A stretch of DNA of 64,000 nt, taken from the NCBI GenBank assembly GCA_963738185.1, contig CAVTVA010000003.1, forward strand, positions 3,038,001 through 3,102,000, given 5' to 3'. Below the pieces are notes generated by a model. That model did not search any database. It was given only the letters and a program-made list of their open reading frames with translations, and had not been told where the DNA came from. The stretch comes from AP-15 sp963738185 (lineage in GTDB: Bacteria; Pseudomonadota; Alphaproteobacteria; ATCC43930; CGMCC-115725). Below are positions 18,424 to 28,842 of the stretch, piece after piece; within the stretch, counting starts at the first letter, position 1; each line of letters opens with the position of its first letter. Made by a program: the position numbers and the translations under genes.

Positions 18424-19561
18424 CTACTCTCCGCCGCGATAGGGTTCGAGGACCACGTCGCGGGTAACCATGACCCGGACCGGGAAGCCGGGCCTAATCG
18501 TCAAGGTCGGCTGAACGGCAAGCGATCGCCCGACTACCTGCTCGCCGACCTGGTTGAAGCCCTGCGAAGAGCCCTGGCGGATCGCCTGGACGAGCCGTTC
18601 TCGTTGTTGCCGGTCGTACCGGCTTCCGACCCGACGCTGAGCAGGGTCGACAGGATCGCGGCCTTGAACAGCATGCCCCAGTGGTTGTCGACCCCGTCTT
18701 CGAGGCCGGCATAGCCTGCCGCGTCGGCGGCGGGCTGCCGCTCCAGCACGATCGAGTGGCCGTTCGGCAGGATCAGGCGGGTCCGGACCAGCAGCACGCG
18801 GGACTGCCCGAACGAGACCTCCGCGTCTTACTGGCCGACGAGGCGAGCGCCTTGCGGGATCAGCAGGAATTTGCCGGTCGGGCTGTCGGAGACGTCTTCG
18901 GTCACTTGGGCGGTAACCTCGCCCGGCAGGTCGGAGCGGATGCCTGTGATCAGCGCCGCCGGGATGACCGACCCCGCCTGCAGGACGTAGGGGCTCGCCG
19001 GGGGCGTGACATGGTCGGGGCTAACGGTGCGGCGGTCGACCGGACCGTCGAGGAAGGCGAGCTTGTGGCCCTTCGGACCGGCAGTTGCCGCGGCGATCGC
19101 ACGCGCTTGTGCGGCAGAGGCAGCAGTGGCCTGCGCTGCCGAGCCCAGCGCCTGCATATAGTTCGTCTGTACGAACAGCCGGCTTTTGAGCGCCGCTTCC
19201 TCCTCCTGGGCAAGCGGATTGGACGCGGTTGGCGGCGCCGGTGCGCCGGCACTGACGATCGGCTTCCCGAGATCGCCTGGCAGCGGCGGCCCGAGCTTCG
19301 GCACCTGGCGCGGCAGACCGGTATAGTCGCGCGGCAGGGACGCAAGGCCCTCGGGCGCTGCGGCGTTGCCGAGGTTGTAGAGTTCCGAGCCGGTGGTCCC
19401 GCGATGCGGTTCCAGGGCGAAGAACAGGGCGGCCGATACGCAAGCGGCGCCGATGATGCCGAGCCCGACGAGCACCTTGCGCGACAGCCGCGTGACCGGT
19501 GCGCGGCCCGTCCGCAGCCGCATCCCGCTCTCAACGCGGCCGGTCTCTGGTCCCGGATCGC

Positions 19562-19565
<4 letters not shown>
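18424..19565 (-). pseudogene. trbI: Conjugal transfer protein TrbI, broken
   Basis: A VirB10-type channel protein of the mating-pair type IV secretion system. The start is GTG 19565, overlapping the trbG stop. A membrane anchor lies at LVGLGIIGAACVSAALFFAL, a Pro-rich linker follows, then the VirB10 domain: FLDGPVDRRTVSPD, GSVIPAALITGIRSDLPG, FLLIPQGARLVGQ. Two lesions are visible: an in-frame TAA at 18828-18830 where a Tyr is expected (VGQ-stop-DAEVSFGQSR) and a 1-nt shift near 18597-18612. The last frame contains VQPTLTIRPGFPVRVMVTRD, the normal TrbI tail. Corrected length is about 380 aa. Confidence 0.85.
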
Positions 19566-20462
<897 letters not shown>

Positions 20463-20464
<2 letters not shown>

Positions 20465-20945
20465 CAGCCGAGATCCTTCGACCAGTTGAGGGCACGGACG
20501 TAGACGCCGAGAGGGTTCTTCTTCACACACGGTCGGCGTCGGTCGGCGTCTCGACGACGATCGTCAGGATCGCGCTCCAGTGCTCGGTCGCGGTCAGGAC
20601 GTCGTCGGCGTGGTGGCGCTCGACCCAGGCGACGCGGAAGCTGTCGTCGGAGGCGCGGATCACGCTCGCGACGTCGACTGCGACCTGGCTCTTGCCGATC
20701 TGGGCGAAGGGGTCGCTGCGCCGGGCGTAGTCGTCGAGCGCGACGGCCCCCCTGCTGGTGACGTAGTCGTAGGCGTCGAGCCAGTTCTGCCGCAGCACCA
20801 CCGGGTCGGCCGGAATGCTGCGCACCCCTTCGATAAAGCGCGCGAGGTGCCAGGCGATCTGCGGATCTGTCGGCCGGTAGTCGGCGACGGCCGGCGCGAC
20901 CGCCTGCGCCCGGCCGAGCTTGTCGATCTCGACGACCCAGGGCAC
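20463..20945 (-). pseudogene. trbF: Conjugal transfer protein TrbF, N-terminus lost
   Basis: A VirB8-type bridge protein. Recognisable sequence starts at VPWVVEIDKLGRAQAVAPAV and continues through AWHLARFIEGVRSIPADPVV, RQNWLDAYDYVTSRGAVAL and HWSAILTIVVETP. The cytoplasmic N terminus and membrane helix (about 70 residues) are absent, and the coding sequence joins a piece of trbL instead. Two extra bases at about 20522-20527 shift the frame after DADR; the normal tail KNPLGVYVRALNWSKDLG follows in the other frame. Confidence 0.82.
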
Positions 20946-21088
20946 GACGACGTTGCCGAGCACCTTCTCGGCGAGATCGCGATCCTGCTGCTCGCCTGGC
21001 TGATCGTCAGCTTGAACTCGATCAGGCTGACGAAGAGCTGGATCGCCATGACGAAGAAGCTGATGACGACGATGGCGAGCTTGCGCAT
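20946..21088 (-). pseudogene. trbL: TrbL core fragment joined to trbF
   Basis: About 45 codons resembling the inside of TrbL: VVISFFVMAIQLFVSLIEF, then after a short gap and frame change LAEKVLGNVV, both from the membrane core of this VirB6-type protein. The piece begins at an ATG overlapping the trbJ stop and fuses directly to trbF. The several hundred residues on each side in a normal TrbL are missing, so this is a deletion scar. Confidence 0.6.
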
Positions 21089-21836
21089 CAATGGAACATC
21101 TGCACGGTCTGGGGCTGGTATCCCGGCCCGTGATTCAGGAACTGCGACAGCTGGACCTGCGCCTGCTCCTGGTTCTCGACGGTGCGGGCGCCTTCGAGGC
21201 TCAGGGCGCGGGCAAGCGCGGCAAGGACCCGGTCAAATCGGCGAGCTGGTTGGTCTGCAACGCGACAAGCTGGTTGCCAGACTGCAGCGCCTGCAGCGCG
21301 CCGGTCGCGGACTGGCTGTTTGAGACCAGGGCGGTGATCTGGGTCCGGGTCGTGTCGAGGTTCTGCACGGCGCCGGCCTGCACCAGCATTGCGTCCTGGA
21401 ACCCGGCGAGGGCATTCTGCCAGCGGGTCTGGGCATCGGTGACCAGCTGCATCGCCGAGGTCGAGAGCGAATAGCTCTGCGGGTAGGTGGTCGTGAACGC
21501 CTGGTTGATCTGCGTCACGCTATAGGCGATGCGTTGCGCCTGCTGCAGCAATTGCTCGGTGCGCTGGATCTGGGCCTGGAGCTGCGCCAGCGCTGAGTAA
21601 GGCAGGCTCGCGAGGTTGCGCGCCTGGTTGATCAGCATCTGGGCCTGGTTCTCGAGGCTCTGGATCTCGTTGTTGATCTGCTGCAGTTCGCGCGCGGCGG
21701 TCAGCACGCTCTGCACGTAATTGTTGGGATCGAAGACGATCAGGTCCGCGCGGACCGGCGCCGCGACCGGAAACGAGAGCGCGATGCAGGCAGCGCCGGC
21801 AAGCAGCGCGGCATGAAGGCGGTGCCGGCGGGTCAT
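21088..21836 (-). CDS. trbJ: Conjugal transfer protein TrbJ (1-nt frameshift)
   Basis: A VirB5-type periplasmic pilus protein, about 249 aa corrected. It has a signal peptide (MTRRHRLHAALLAGAACIAL, cleavage near PVRA-D) followed by FDPNNYVQSVLTAARELQQI and long Gln-rich helices, the TrbJ signature. A one-base loss near 21225-21232 shifts the end; the true tail GPGYQPQTVQMFH lies in the next frame and stops at 21088. The start overlaps the trbE stop. Confidence 0.85.
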
Positions 21837-22110
21837 GACGAGACCTCCGGGTTGCTGAGCATGTCGGCCGCCCAGTTGAGCCCCTTATGGCGGAGCCAGG
21901 CCGCGGCGAAGCCGTCGCGGCCATGCGCGGCTAAGACCTCGGCGATGGCGGACTGGTCGGATTTGGCAGAGGCCGCGGTGAAGGCGAGCGCGACCTCGGA
22001 GAGACCGAGCTCAAAGAGGCGATTGCCGCGGCGCGACTGGCAGTAGTAGTCGCGCTTTGGCGTCTCGCGGCTCAGGATCTCGATCTGCCGGTTCATGAAT
22101 CGCCCGTAAA
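21833..22110 (-). pseudogene. trbE: TrbE ATPase, C-terminal tail only
   Basis: About 90 codons match the end of the VirB4-type ATPase TrbE: NRQIEILSRETPKRDYYCQS, GNRLFELGLSEVALAF and HGRDGFAAAWLRHKGLNWAA. All nucleotide-binding motifs of the roughly 800-residue protein are missing. Upstream of about 22110 the sequence changes to an unrelated ATPase, marking a deletion or recombination point. Confidence 0.82.
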
Positions 22111-23930
22111 GGAGCAAGGAGCCTACTCGGATCAATTCCGTAGCGAGTTGCCCCGTCACCTTGGAAGCAGCAGGCCCGAGCCGCCAACTCATCTTGCAAA
22201 TCTTTTCTGCGCGCAACTGCCTCCCGCCGCAACTCTTCCCACTGGCCGACGGGACCCTCAATTGGAACAGCAGGCATGGCTCCCAAGTCGGGAACCGGCG
22301 CCATCACAATTCGCGCCAGATCTCCGACGTTCTGCACTCGCCTAGACGCGATCCCCAACAACCTTGATTGACGAGCGAGAAGATCAACAAGGGGTGAGAT
22401 GCCCTCGTCCGCCAAGCGCCGGAAATCCTCGGCTAAGCGGTCGGCGAGATCCTCGATCATGTTCGCAAATAACGAAAAATCTTCCTCGGCGTCCGGATAG
22501 TCCCAGTTCCGCCCGTGTTGCTCATAGCGTATCGCCGCCAGGAGAAAACGGCGCAGCCTGCGGGTCGGGTCGCGGCTGTCTTCGCCCAAACTCACCTTGG
22601 GCCGAAGCGCTTGGCCATGGTGAGCAAACGGAATCTCGAAATTATCCGGCGCTACAGGCCGCGCTTTCATGCAGCGCGCGTTCCAGTCGATCCGCTCGGC
22701 CACCGCGCGCGAAATAATTCCGCGAAGATAGCGCGCGTCTTGCTGGCCCAGAGCTATCTCGCTCGCAGCCCAATTCTCGAGCTTCTTCCGCCATGTTGTG
22801 ACGACTGAGTCCTCTATCTCCTGAGGAACCGGCTCCTTGGGTTCTCAGCCGGCCCGGTGACGCGACAAGCAGGCGCAACCCTGCCTGATGGCAGGCTAAG
22901 TGCCCCCGGCATGGGAAGGCGGAACGCTTCAAAAATGCCATTCGGGATCTCCGCGAGTTGAGCACTAGATGCCGGATTGCCACCCCAGTGGTACAGCACG
23001 CTGCTCAAACGCCCGCGGATTGACCCCGTCGTGTCCATTGCCGCCAACCCGGCCGCCAAATCCGCATTGGGAATCGCGCCCTCAAAATTTGGTGGCGGAA
23101 ACCGACCGCTCTCAAATTCTTCGCGACGCACCAGAATGTCTTGAAGGATGAAATGAATGATGCGGCGCGGATTGAATTGGAGCCTTCCGCCGACCAAAAG
23201 GTGCCGATGCGCTAACGACCGGATGGCGGAACGGTTGAATGGGAACAGCCGATAGCCTGCATCACTGCGGTCGAACGCATCCAATTGATCCGCTTCCGCA
23301 GGTTCAAGGTCGCCGTCTTCAAAAGCGCTGATCCAGCCGGTCAAGCTTCCGTCCGCGCCAAGCGCCCTTTCGGAAATCGCCGACGCAGTTCCGCCTCACC
23401 CGTCCTGGCTGCATTTAGATAGGCGCCGACCAACTCGATCGAACGATGCTCCACGTCGCCTTCATCAAAAGCGCCTCTAACCAGCCATTCGCGTCTCGCG
23501 CGCGTCAGAATCGTATCACGACCCGCGAGGTGGCCTTCTGTCACCGCGAGAGCCGTGCGCATAGGTGTCATCACGCGCTTACCGTCGCGAATAGCCTCCT
23601 GAATGCAAATTCTAAGGAGTACTTCGTGAATACCGATCATCGGCAAAGTCCTCGATGAGGAGGACCAAACTCTCACCCATCGGATAGCAAGGATTTACGA
23701 ATCTCTAGGATAATTTCTTCAAGCGTCATTCCTGCCATGCTTTGATTTAGGCGGAAGACTGCTCCAACAGCTTCGTCAGCCACCTCGTTCAGAACATCGG
23801 CAGCTACTTCACGACCCTTTCCATTCTCCTTATTCAGGATGGTCGCGTAGTAAACTTGAACAGCACGAGAGGCATCGCTGAGCCGGATCGCTGCCTCTGA
23901 TGACCTGCAGGCCTGGGGCGAGCTCGGCGC
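22111..23930 (-). pseudogene. P-loop ATPase remnant resembling phage-defence ATPases (DptF/DpdH type)
   Basis: One large gene broken by at least four frame changes (near 23676, 23645, 23342 and 22840). Reading across them gives SDGESLVLLIEDFADD, a Walker B box, then GIHEVLLRICIQEAIRDGKR, MRTALAVTEGHLAGRD, LFPFNRSAIRSLAHRHLL, FNPRRIIHFILQDIL, and a C-terminal region with WRKKLENWAASEIALGQQD and WDYPDAEEDFSLFANMIED. The layout of Walker B, sensor-type AvT, LFPFN and NPR resembles ATPases of DNA-modification-based defence systems such as DptF or DpdH, but I cannot assign it firmly. The Walker A part is not visible. The base composition is less GC-rich than the neighbouring genes. It ends abruptly at the trbE scrap. 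Confidence 0.5.
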
Positions 23931-24199
23931 CAAGGCATCGACTTCCGACCCCGGCATGGGCACCGTCCTGCTCGGGAATAGTTCACCGAAACCGCTTTCA
24001 AAATGCGGATGGGCGGCCGGGGCCAGGTGAAAATGGCACGTCCGGATGGACCGGTCCCGCCGCCGGCGGTGAGCGGCTGCTCTCGAATTGGTCAGCGGAC
24101 CTTCGCCGCGCGTCAAGCAGTGACGCAGACGCGCCCAAAACGGCCATTCGCCACGGTGGGAGCGGCTGGTAGAATCGACGCGAAACGAGCACACAAGCA

Positions 24200-24610
24200 C
24201 GTAACTGGCTTTTGCGCGCGCTCAAAAACGCGGACCCCGCGGCGGATGCCTTTGGCGGCGATGCGGCCGCGTTCCTCAGCGCGCCCGATGTCGCGCATCA
24301 GCGCCAGGTCGGCTAGGAGATCAACAAGATACCGCCCGGGTCGGCGGCCGCTTGGACCCGCGCCGCGAGCTTCACCTCGGCGCCGATGATCGCACATAGC
24401 CATGCGGTCTTCCGAGCCGAAATTACCGACGTTGCAATACCCGGTGTTGATGCCGATCCGCATCTGGAAGGGTTGCTCGAAAGCGCTGGCGCGTCATTCC
24501 CGCTACAATTCGACCATCTGCTGCTGCATGGCGACAGCCATCCGCAGGCAGGCGCGCGCATCCTCGTCGACGCCCTTGGTTTTGGGGGCGGCCATGCCGG
24601 CTCCCCGCAG
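24200..24610 (-). pseudogene. Class III adenylate/guanylate cyclase fragment
   Basis: KTKGVDEDARACLRMAVAMQ, then RIGINTGYCNVGNFGSEDRM in a second frame, and GAEVKLAARVQAAADPGGIL in a third, match the middle of a class III nucleotide cyclase domain. The frames change at least three times, and the N-terminal catalytic Asp region is absent. It is a dead fragment at the outer edge of the mobile island. Confidence 0.68.
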
Positions 24611-24663
24611 CGGCGCACGCTGGGCGAGCTGGCCGTTTGCCGGACCGTCCGCGTCGACCGTCG

Positions 24664-25413
24664 TTAGCGCTTGATCCCGGAGAGGCCCTTCTGGATCCCG
24701 GCCTGCGCCCAGGGACCCCACGGCATCGTGAAGAACTTGAACCCCTTCTCGACGAAGAAGTTCGGGTCCATCCCGGGCGGGATGAAATACATCCCGGCGG
24801 TGACGCCGCGCTTGGCGGCGGCCGCCGCGATTTTATCGAGCGCTCGCTGATAGGTGTCGCACGCGTAGTCGAGCGGCACCCCCAGCTCGATCGAAAGATC
24901 GGACGGGCCGATCAGCAGGACGTCGACGCCCGGGACCGCGGCGATGGCATCGAGGTTCTCCAGCGCCTCATTGGTCTCGATCATCGGCACGATCAGGAGT
25001 TCGTTGTTCACGGCATCCATGTAATCGCGGTAATTCTTGAACTCGCCCCACTCGCCGCGCACCCCGGCGTTGCTGCGGTTGCCGAGCGGGAAATAGCGGC
25101 AGGCGCGCACGGCGGCCTCCGCCTCCGCTTGGGTGTTGACCATCGGCACAACGATGCCGCGCGCCCCGGCGTCAAGCGCGTAGCAGATCTGATAGGCCTG
25201 GTTCGCGGCGACGCGCACCAGCGGCGGCGCCTGCTTGCCGCGCATCGCCTGGATCGACGGCTGCAGCTGCTTGATTTCCCAGGGGGAGTGCTGGGTGTCG
25301 AAGAGCACGAAGTCGTACTCGGCGTCGGCCAGGATCGCCACGTCGACGTTTGGTCCCGCGGTCGTCCCGACGACGGTTCTGCCTGACTTGATAGAGTCTT
25401 TGATCGCGTTCAT
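24664..25413 (-). CDS. HpcH/HpaI aldolase family protein
   Basis: A 249-aa class II pyruvate aldolase-like enzyme that would cleave or form 4-hydroxy-2-oxoacids with a divalent metal. The family motifs are clear: FVLFDTQHSPW, VRVAANQAYQICYALDAGAR, GIVVPMVNT, IVPMIETNEALENLDAI and LLIGPSDLSIELG. The metal ligands are likely the Glu in MIET and the Asp in GPSDL. ATG 25413 (MNAIKDSIKSG) is a normal family start. It directly borders the decayed cyclase; it could finish a ring-cleavage pathway of the kind encoded at 7-13 kb. A second, less similar member is at 47.3 kb. Confidence 0.87.
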   Translation of the reverse strand: MNAIKDSIKSGRTVVGTTAGPNVDVAILADAEYDFVLFDTQHSPWEIKQLQPSIQAMRGKQAPPLVRVAANQAYQICYALDAGARGIVVPMVNTQAEAEAAVRACRYFPLGNRSNAGVRGEWGEFKNYRDYMDAVNNELLIVPMIETNEALENLDAIAAVPGVDVLLIGPSDLSIELGVPLDYACDTYQRALDKIAAAAAKRGVTAGMYFIPPGMDPNFFVEKGFKFFTMPWGPWAQAGIQKGLSGIKR

Positions 25414-25591
25414 CCGGCGTCGATGCCTCCCTCAGCAGCTTCAGCGCCGGTTCAACCGACCGACGGTGACCGGCGCGTCGGCGAGGCATTATCACACTTT
25501 GGGCGGGAAGTCGCCGCACCGCACGGACCAGATTTTGAACCAGGCCGTCCGATCTGCCAAGCTTCTTGGTTGGTAGCCAGGAGGAGCGGAC

Positions 25592-26320
25592 ATGGCACGC
25601 TTCGACAACAAGGTGGTGCTGGTGAGCGGCGGCGCGCGCGGCCAGGGTGCCGCGGAGGCCCGCCTGCTGGTAGCGCAGGGAGCGAAGGTGGTGATCGGCG
25701 ATGTGTTGGACATTCAGGGTCAGGCGCTGGCCGGCGAGCTTGGGCCGGCTGCGTTCTTCGTCCGGCACGATGTAGCCTCGGAAGCCGATTGGGCCCGCAC
25801 CGTCGAAGCCGCCCAGAAGCTCGGCGGCTTGCACGGCCTGGTCAACAACGCCGGAATCTACCAGCCGGCCGCATTGATGGAGACCGATGACGCGATCTGG
25901 CAGCGGCACATCCAGATCAACCAGTACGGCTGCTTCCTCGGCATCAAGGCGGTCGTGCCGGCTATGGAGCGCTCGGGCGGAGGGTCAATCGTGAATATTT
26001 CGTCAATCGCCGGCCTCAAGGGTTCTCCCGGGTCCTTCGCCTATGCCGCGACCAAATGGGCTCTGCGGGGCATGACCAAGTCGGCAGCGATCGACCTCGG
26101 CAGCCGCAAAATCCGGGTGAACTCGGTTCATCCCGGTCCGATCGACACCGACATGATCGCGTTCCGCACGCCCGAGCAGCACGAGGAGCGGATGAAGCAG
26201 GTGCCGATGCACCGCTACGGAACGCCGGAGGTTGCCCAGCTGGTGGCATTCCTGCTCTCCGACGAGAGCAGCTAAATCACCGGGGCGGAGATCGCCATCG
26301 ACGGCGCTTCATCGGCCTAG
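25592..26320 (+). CDS. SDR-family oxidoreductase with internal stop near the end
   Basis: A classical short-chain dehydrogenase: cofactor loop SGGARGQGAAEARL (residues 12-25), NNAGIYQ, catalytic Ser in ISSIAG, and the Tyr-x3-Lys in FAYAATKWALRG. TAA at 26273-26275 interrupts DESS-ITGAEIAIDGASSA exactly where a Tyr belongs (the family has SSYITG), so the true end is TAG 26318-26320, 242 codons. Losing the last 15 residues would remove part of the C-terminal dimer interface. ATG 25592 follows AGGAGCGGAC. It may be a point mutation or a base-calling error. Confidence 0.85.
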
Positions 26321-26607
26321 CCCCGGGTGCCGGGCTGCCACGGCAAATTCCGCGGTTTGCGCGCCTATCGAAGGGAAGCGACCCGCAGGTTGGTGTCCTT
26401 GCAGGCCGCTGGCGCATCGCCTCTGGAGCCCTTGCCTCGTCGACAGCTCGCGCCGCGCCGGCATCCGAATGAATCCGCAAACTCGGTTTGCCTTCATTCC
26501 GTGAGGTTTCGCTTCGATGTCAGCGTTGACCATCGCGACTTGTATGCCCACCACGTAAGCTCCGCCGACACTCACCCTACAACCGCTGCAATGCACATAT
26601 CCCAGCT

Positions 26608-27969
26608 TCATTGTGCGGCGTCCGGCTTCCGGTTGGAACCCGCGGCAGCGTAGCGGCTGACCGGGCGTTTGAGCCCCAGATTCTCGCGCAGTGTCTTGCC
26701 CTCATATTCGGTGCGGAACAGCCCGCGTCGCTGCAATTCGGGTACGAGCAGCTCCACAAAATCCTCGCACCCTCCGGGCAGATGCGTCGGTGTGATGTTG
26801 AAACCGTCACAAGCACCGTTTTCGAACCATTCCTGCATCGAGTTGGCGATGTCAGCGGGCGTACCGATCCTCGGCGAGCCGGTGATGCCCGAGCGCAGGT
26901 ACAACTCACGGATCGTCGGCTTCTCCCGTCTGACCCGCTCGCGCAGCTGAGCGCTGATGCTGCGGATCTCGCGCTGGCCGATCGCCTCGTCGGGCACCGG
27001 AGCGTCGAGCGGATAGCCCGACAGATCACCAAAGGTGCTGTAGAGCGAACCGAGGCCGGCCAGCGGGTCGACCAATTCCTGCAACCGATCGAACTTCGCC
27101 TGGGCTTCCGCGCGCGTGCCCGCCACTAGGGGACAGAAGGCCGGCATGATCTTGAGGTCATCGGGCTCACGGCCGTATTTTGCCATCCGCCCTTTGACAT
27201 CGTCGTAGTAGGCTCGCGCGGCCTCGCAGGAGCCGCTGATCGCGTAGATTACATCGGCGGTTGCCGCGCCCAGTTCGCGGCCTTGCTCGGAGGCACCGGC
27301 CTGTACGATCACTGGATGGCCCTGCGGCATGCAGGTCACCGTCAAAGGACCGCGCACCTTGAAAAACCGGCCGTGGTGATTGAGCACATGCATCTTTGGC
27401 TCATCGAAATAGCGGCCGCCGGCCTTGTCGAGCAGCAAGGCGCCGTCATCCCAGCCGTCCCACAGGCCCTTGACCACATCGACGAACTCGGCCGAGCGGG
27501 CGTAGCGCGTGTCGTAGTCCAGCGTGGTTTGCAGCCCGAAATTCTGGGCTTCGTGCTCGGACCATGACGCGACCACGTTCCAGCCGGCGCGGCCCTTGCT
27601 GATCAGATCCAGGGTGGCGAACCGGCGCGCCAGATTGTAAGGCTCGTTGTAGGTCGTCGATGCTGTCGCCACCAGACCGATATGGCAGGTGACCATGGCG
27701 AGAGCCGGCAGCAACATGGTCGGCTCCAGCTCGATCATGTCACGGCCGGTCCGGGCCAGTGAGCCTCGTGGATTGTCGCCCTGGCGAATGCCGGCGCCAT
27801 CGGCGAAGAAAACCATGTCGAGCTTGCCGCGCTCGGCGGTCTGTGCGCTCCGCACATAGTGTTCGACCTGCAGGGTACCGTCGGCGGGAACGTCCGGATG
27901 TCGCCAGGCGGCCGGGTGGTAGCCATGGCCTCGGATCGACATCCCGAGACGCATCTTGCGCTGGTTCAT
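26608..27969 (-). CDS. NtaA/SnaA/DszA-type FMN-dependent monooxygenase
   Basis: A 453-aa LLM-class monooxygenase of the nitrilotriacetate monooxygenase family, which uses FMNH2 supplied by a separate reductase. Family motifs: ARRFATLDLISKGRAGWNVV, YNEPYNLARRF, VIVQAGASEQGRELGA and FNITPTHLPGGCEDFVELLV. ATG 27969 (MNQRKMRLGMSIRG) has GGGAAGG upstream; an earlier in-frame ATG at 28089 gives an unlikely extension. Likely substrates are small xenobiotic amines, sulfonates or sulfur heterocycles, not decidable from sequence. It is divergent from the AhpD-like gene. Confidence 0.87.
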   Translation of the reverse strand: MNQRKMRLGMSIRGHGYHPAAWRHPDVPADGTLQVEHYVRSAQTAERGKLDMVFFADGAGIRQGDNPRGSLARTGRDMIELEPTMLLPALAMVTCHIGLVATASTTYNEPYNLARRFATLDLISKGRAGWNVVASWSEHEAQNFGLQTTLDYDTRYARSAEFVDVVKGLWDGWDDGALLLDKAGGRYFDEPKMHVLNHHGRFFKVRGPLTVTCMPQGHPVIVQAGASEQGRELGAATADVIYAISGSCEAARAYYDDVKGRMAKYGREPDDLKIMPAFCPLVAGTRAEAQAKFDRLQELVDPLAGLGSLYSTFGDLSGYPLDAPVPDEAIGQREIRSISAQLRERVRREKPTIRELYLRSGITGSPRIGTPADIANSMQEWFENGACDGFNITPTHLPGGCEDFVELLVPELQRRGLFRTEYEGKTLRENLGLKRPVSRYAAAGSNRKPDAAQ

Positions 27970-28070
27970 GCGGATCCTTCCCTCTTGCAGCTCGATTGAA
28001 GCATGCGGTTTTGGCGCGACGCGATACTGTAGCAATCGAGCGCGCGTGTAATCCCAAAGGACCTCAGATC

Positions 28071-28646
28071 GTGACGGACGCACCCCCAATCAGCCGCTTC
28101 CCTGTCCCGGATCTCGCCGACATGCCCGAGGACATCCGCGACCGCATCCTCGCGGTGCAGGAAAAGGCGGGATTCATCCCCAACGTCTTTCTCATGCTCG
28201 CGCACCGCCCGGACGAATTTCGCGCGTTCTTCGCCTATCACGACGCGCTGATGGACAAGTCAAGCAACCTGACCAAAGCCGAGCGGGAGATGATTGTCGT
28301 CGCGACCTCAAACGCAAACCAGTGCCAATATTGCGTTATCGCCCATGGCGCGATCCTGCGTATCCGGACTAAGAACCCGCTGATCTCGGACCAAGTGGCA
28401 ATCAACTATCGAAAGGCCGACATCACCGAGCGTCAGAAGGCAATGCTCGACTTTGCGGTCAAGGTCTCCCGCTCGGCCGAAACCGTCGGCGAGGCGGATT
28501 TCGATGCGCTGAAGTCGCACGGCTTTGACGAGGAGGATATCTGGGACATCGCCGGTATCGCCGCCTTCTTCGGGCTATCGAATCGCATGGCAAACGTGAC
28601 CGGCATGCGCCCGAACGCCGAATTCTACAGCATGGCCCGGAGCTGA
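28071..28646 (+). CDS. Peroxidase-related / AhpD-like alkylhydroperoxidase family enzyme
   Basis: A 191-aa helical protein with the redox motif CQYCVIAHG (Cys-x2-Cys-x3-His, residues about 86-94) of the carboxymuconolactone decarboxylase/AhpD superfamily, plus FFGLSNRMANVTGM near the C terminus, typical of the uncharacterised peroxidase-related subgroup. It may reduce peroxides or act as a thiol redox protein. GTG 28071 is chosen because it gives the usual N terminus (TDAPPISRFPVPD). It shares a 101-base divergent region with the NtaA-type gene and may be co-regulated. Confidence 0.83.
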   Translation: MTDAPPISRFPVPDLADMPEDIRDRILAVQEKAGFIPNVFLMLAHRPDEFRAFFAYHDALMDKSSNLTKAEREMIVVATSNANQCQYCVIAHGAILRIRTKNPLISDQVAINYRKADITERQKAMLDFAVKVSRSAETVGEADFDALKSHGFDEEDIWDIAGIAAFFGLSNRMANVTGMRPNAEFYSMARS

Positions 28647-28842
28647 GACGCTCGGTCCAAGATCTTCGGCACCTTTCCGCCTCGCGGCTCTAGAATCTCA
28701 TAGCCATCAGAAACTCGTGCCGAGGGTCCGCAATGGGGCAGATTCAGCGGTTCCCGACGCCGAGGCTCAACGGCCGGTATCGGACGCGCAACCGGCCTTG
28801 TTGCGGCCGATGATTGACGACAGGAACTTTTGGGTCAGGCTC

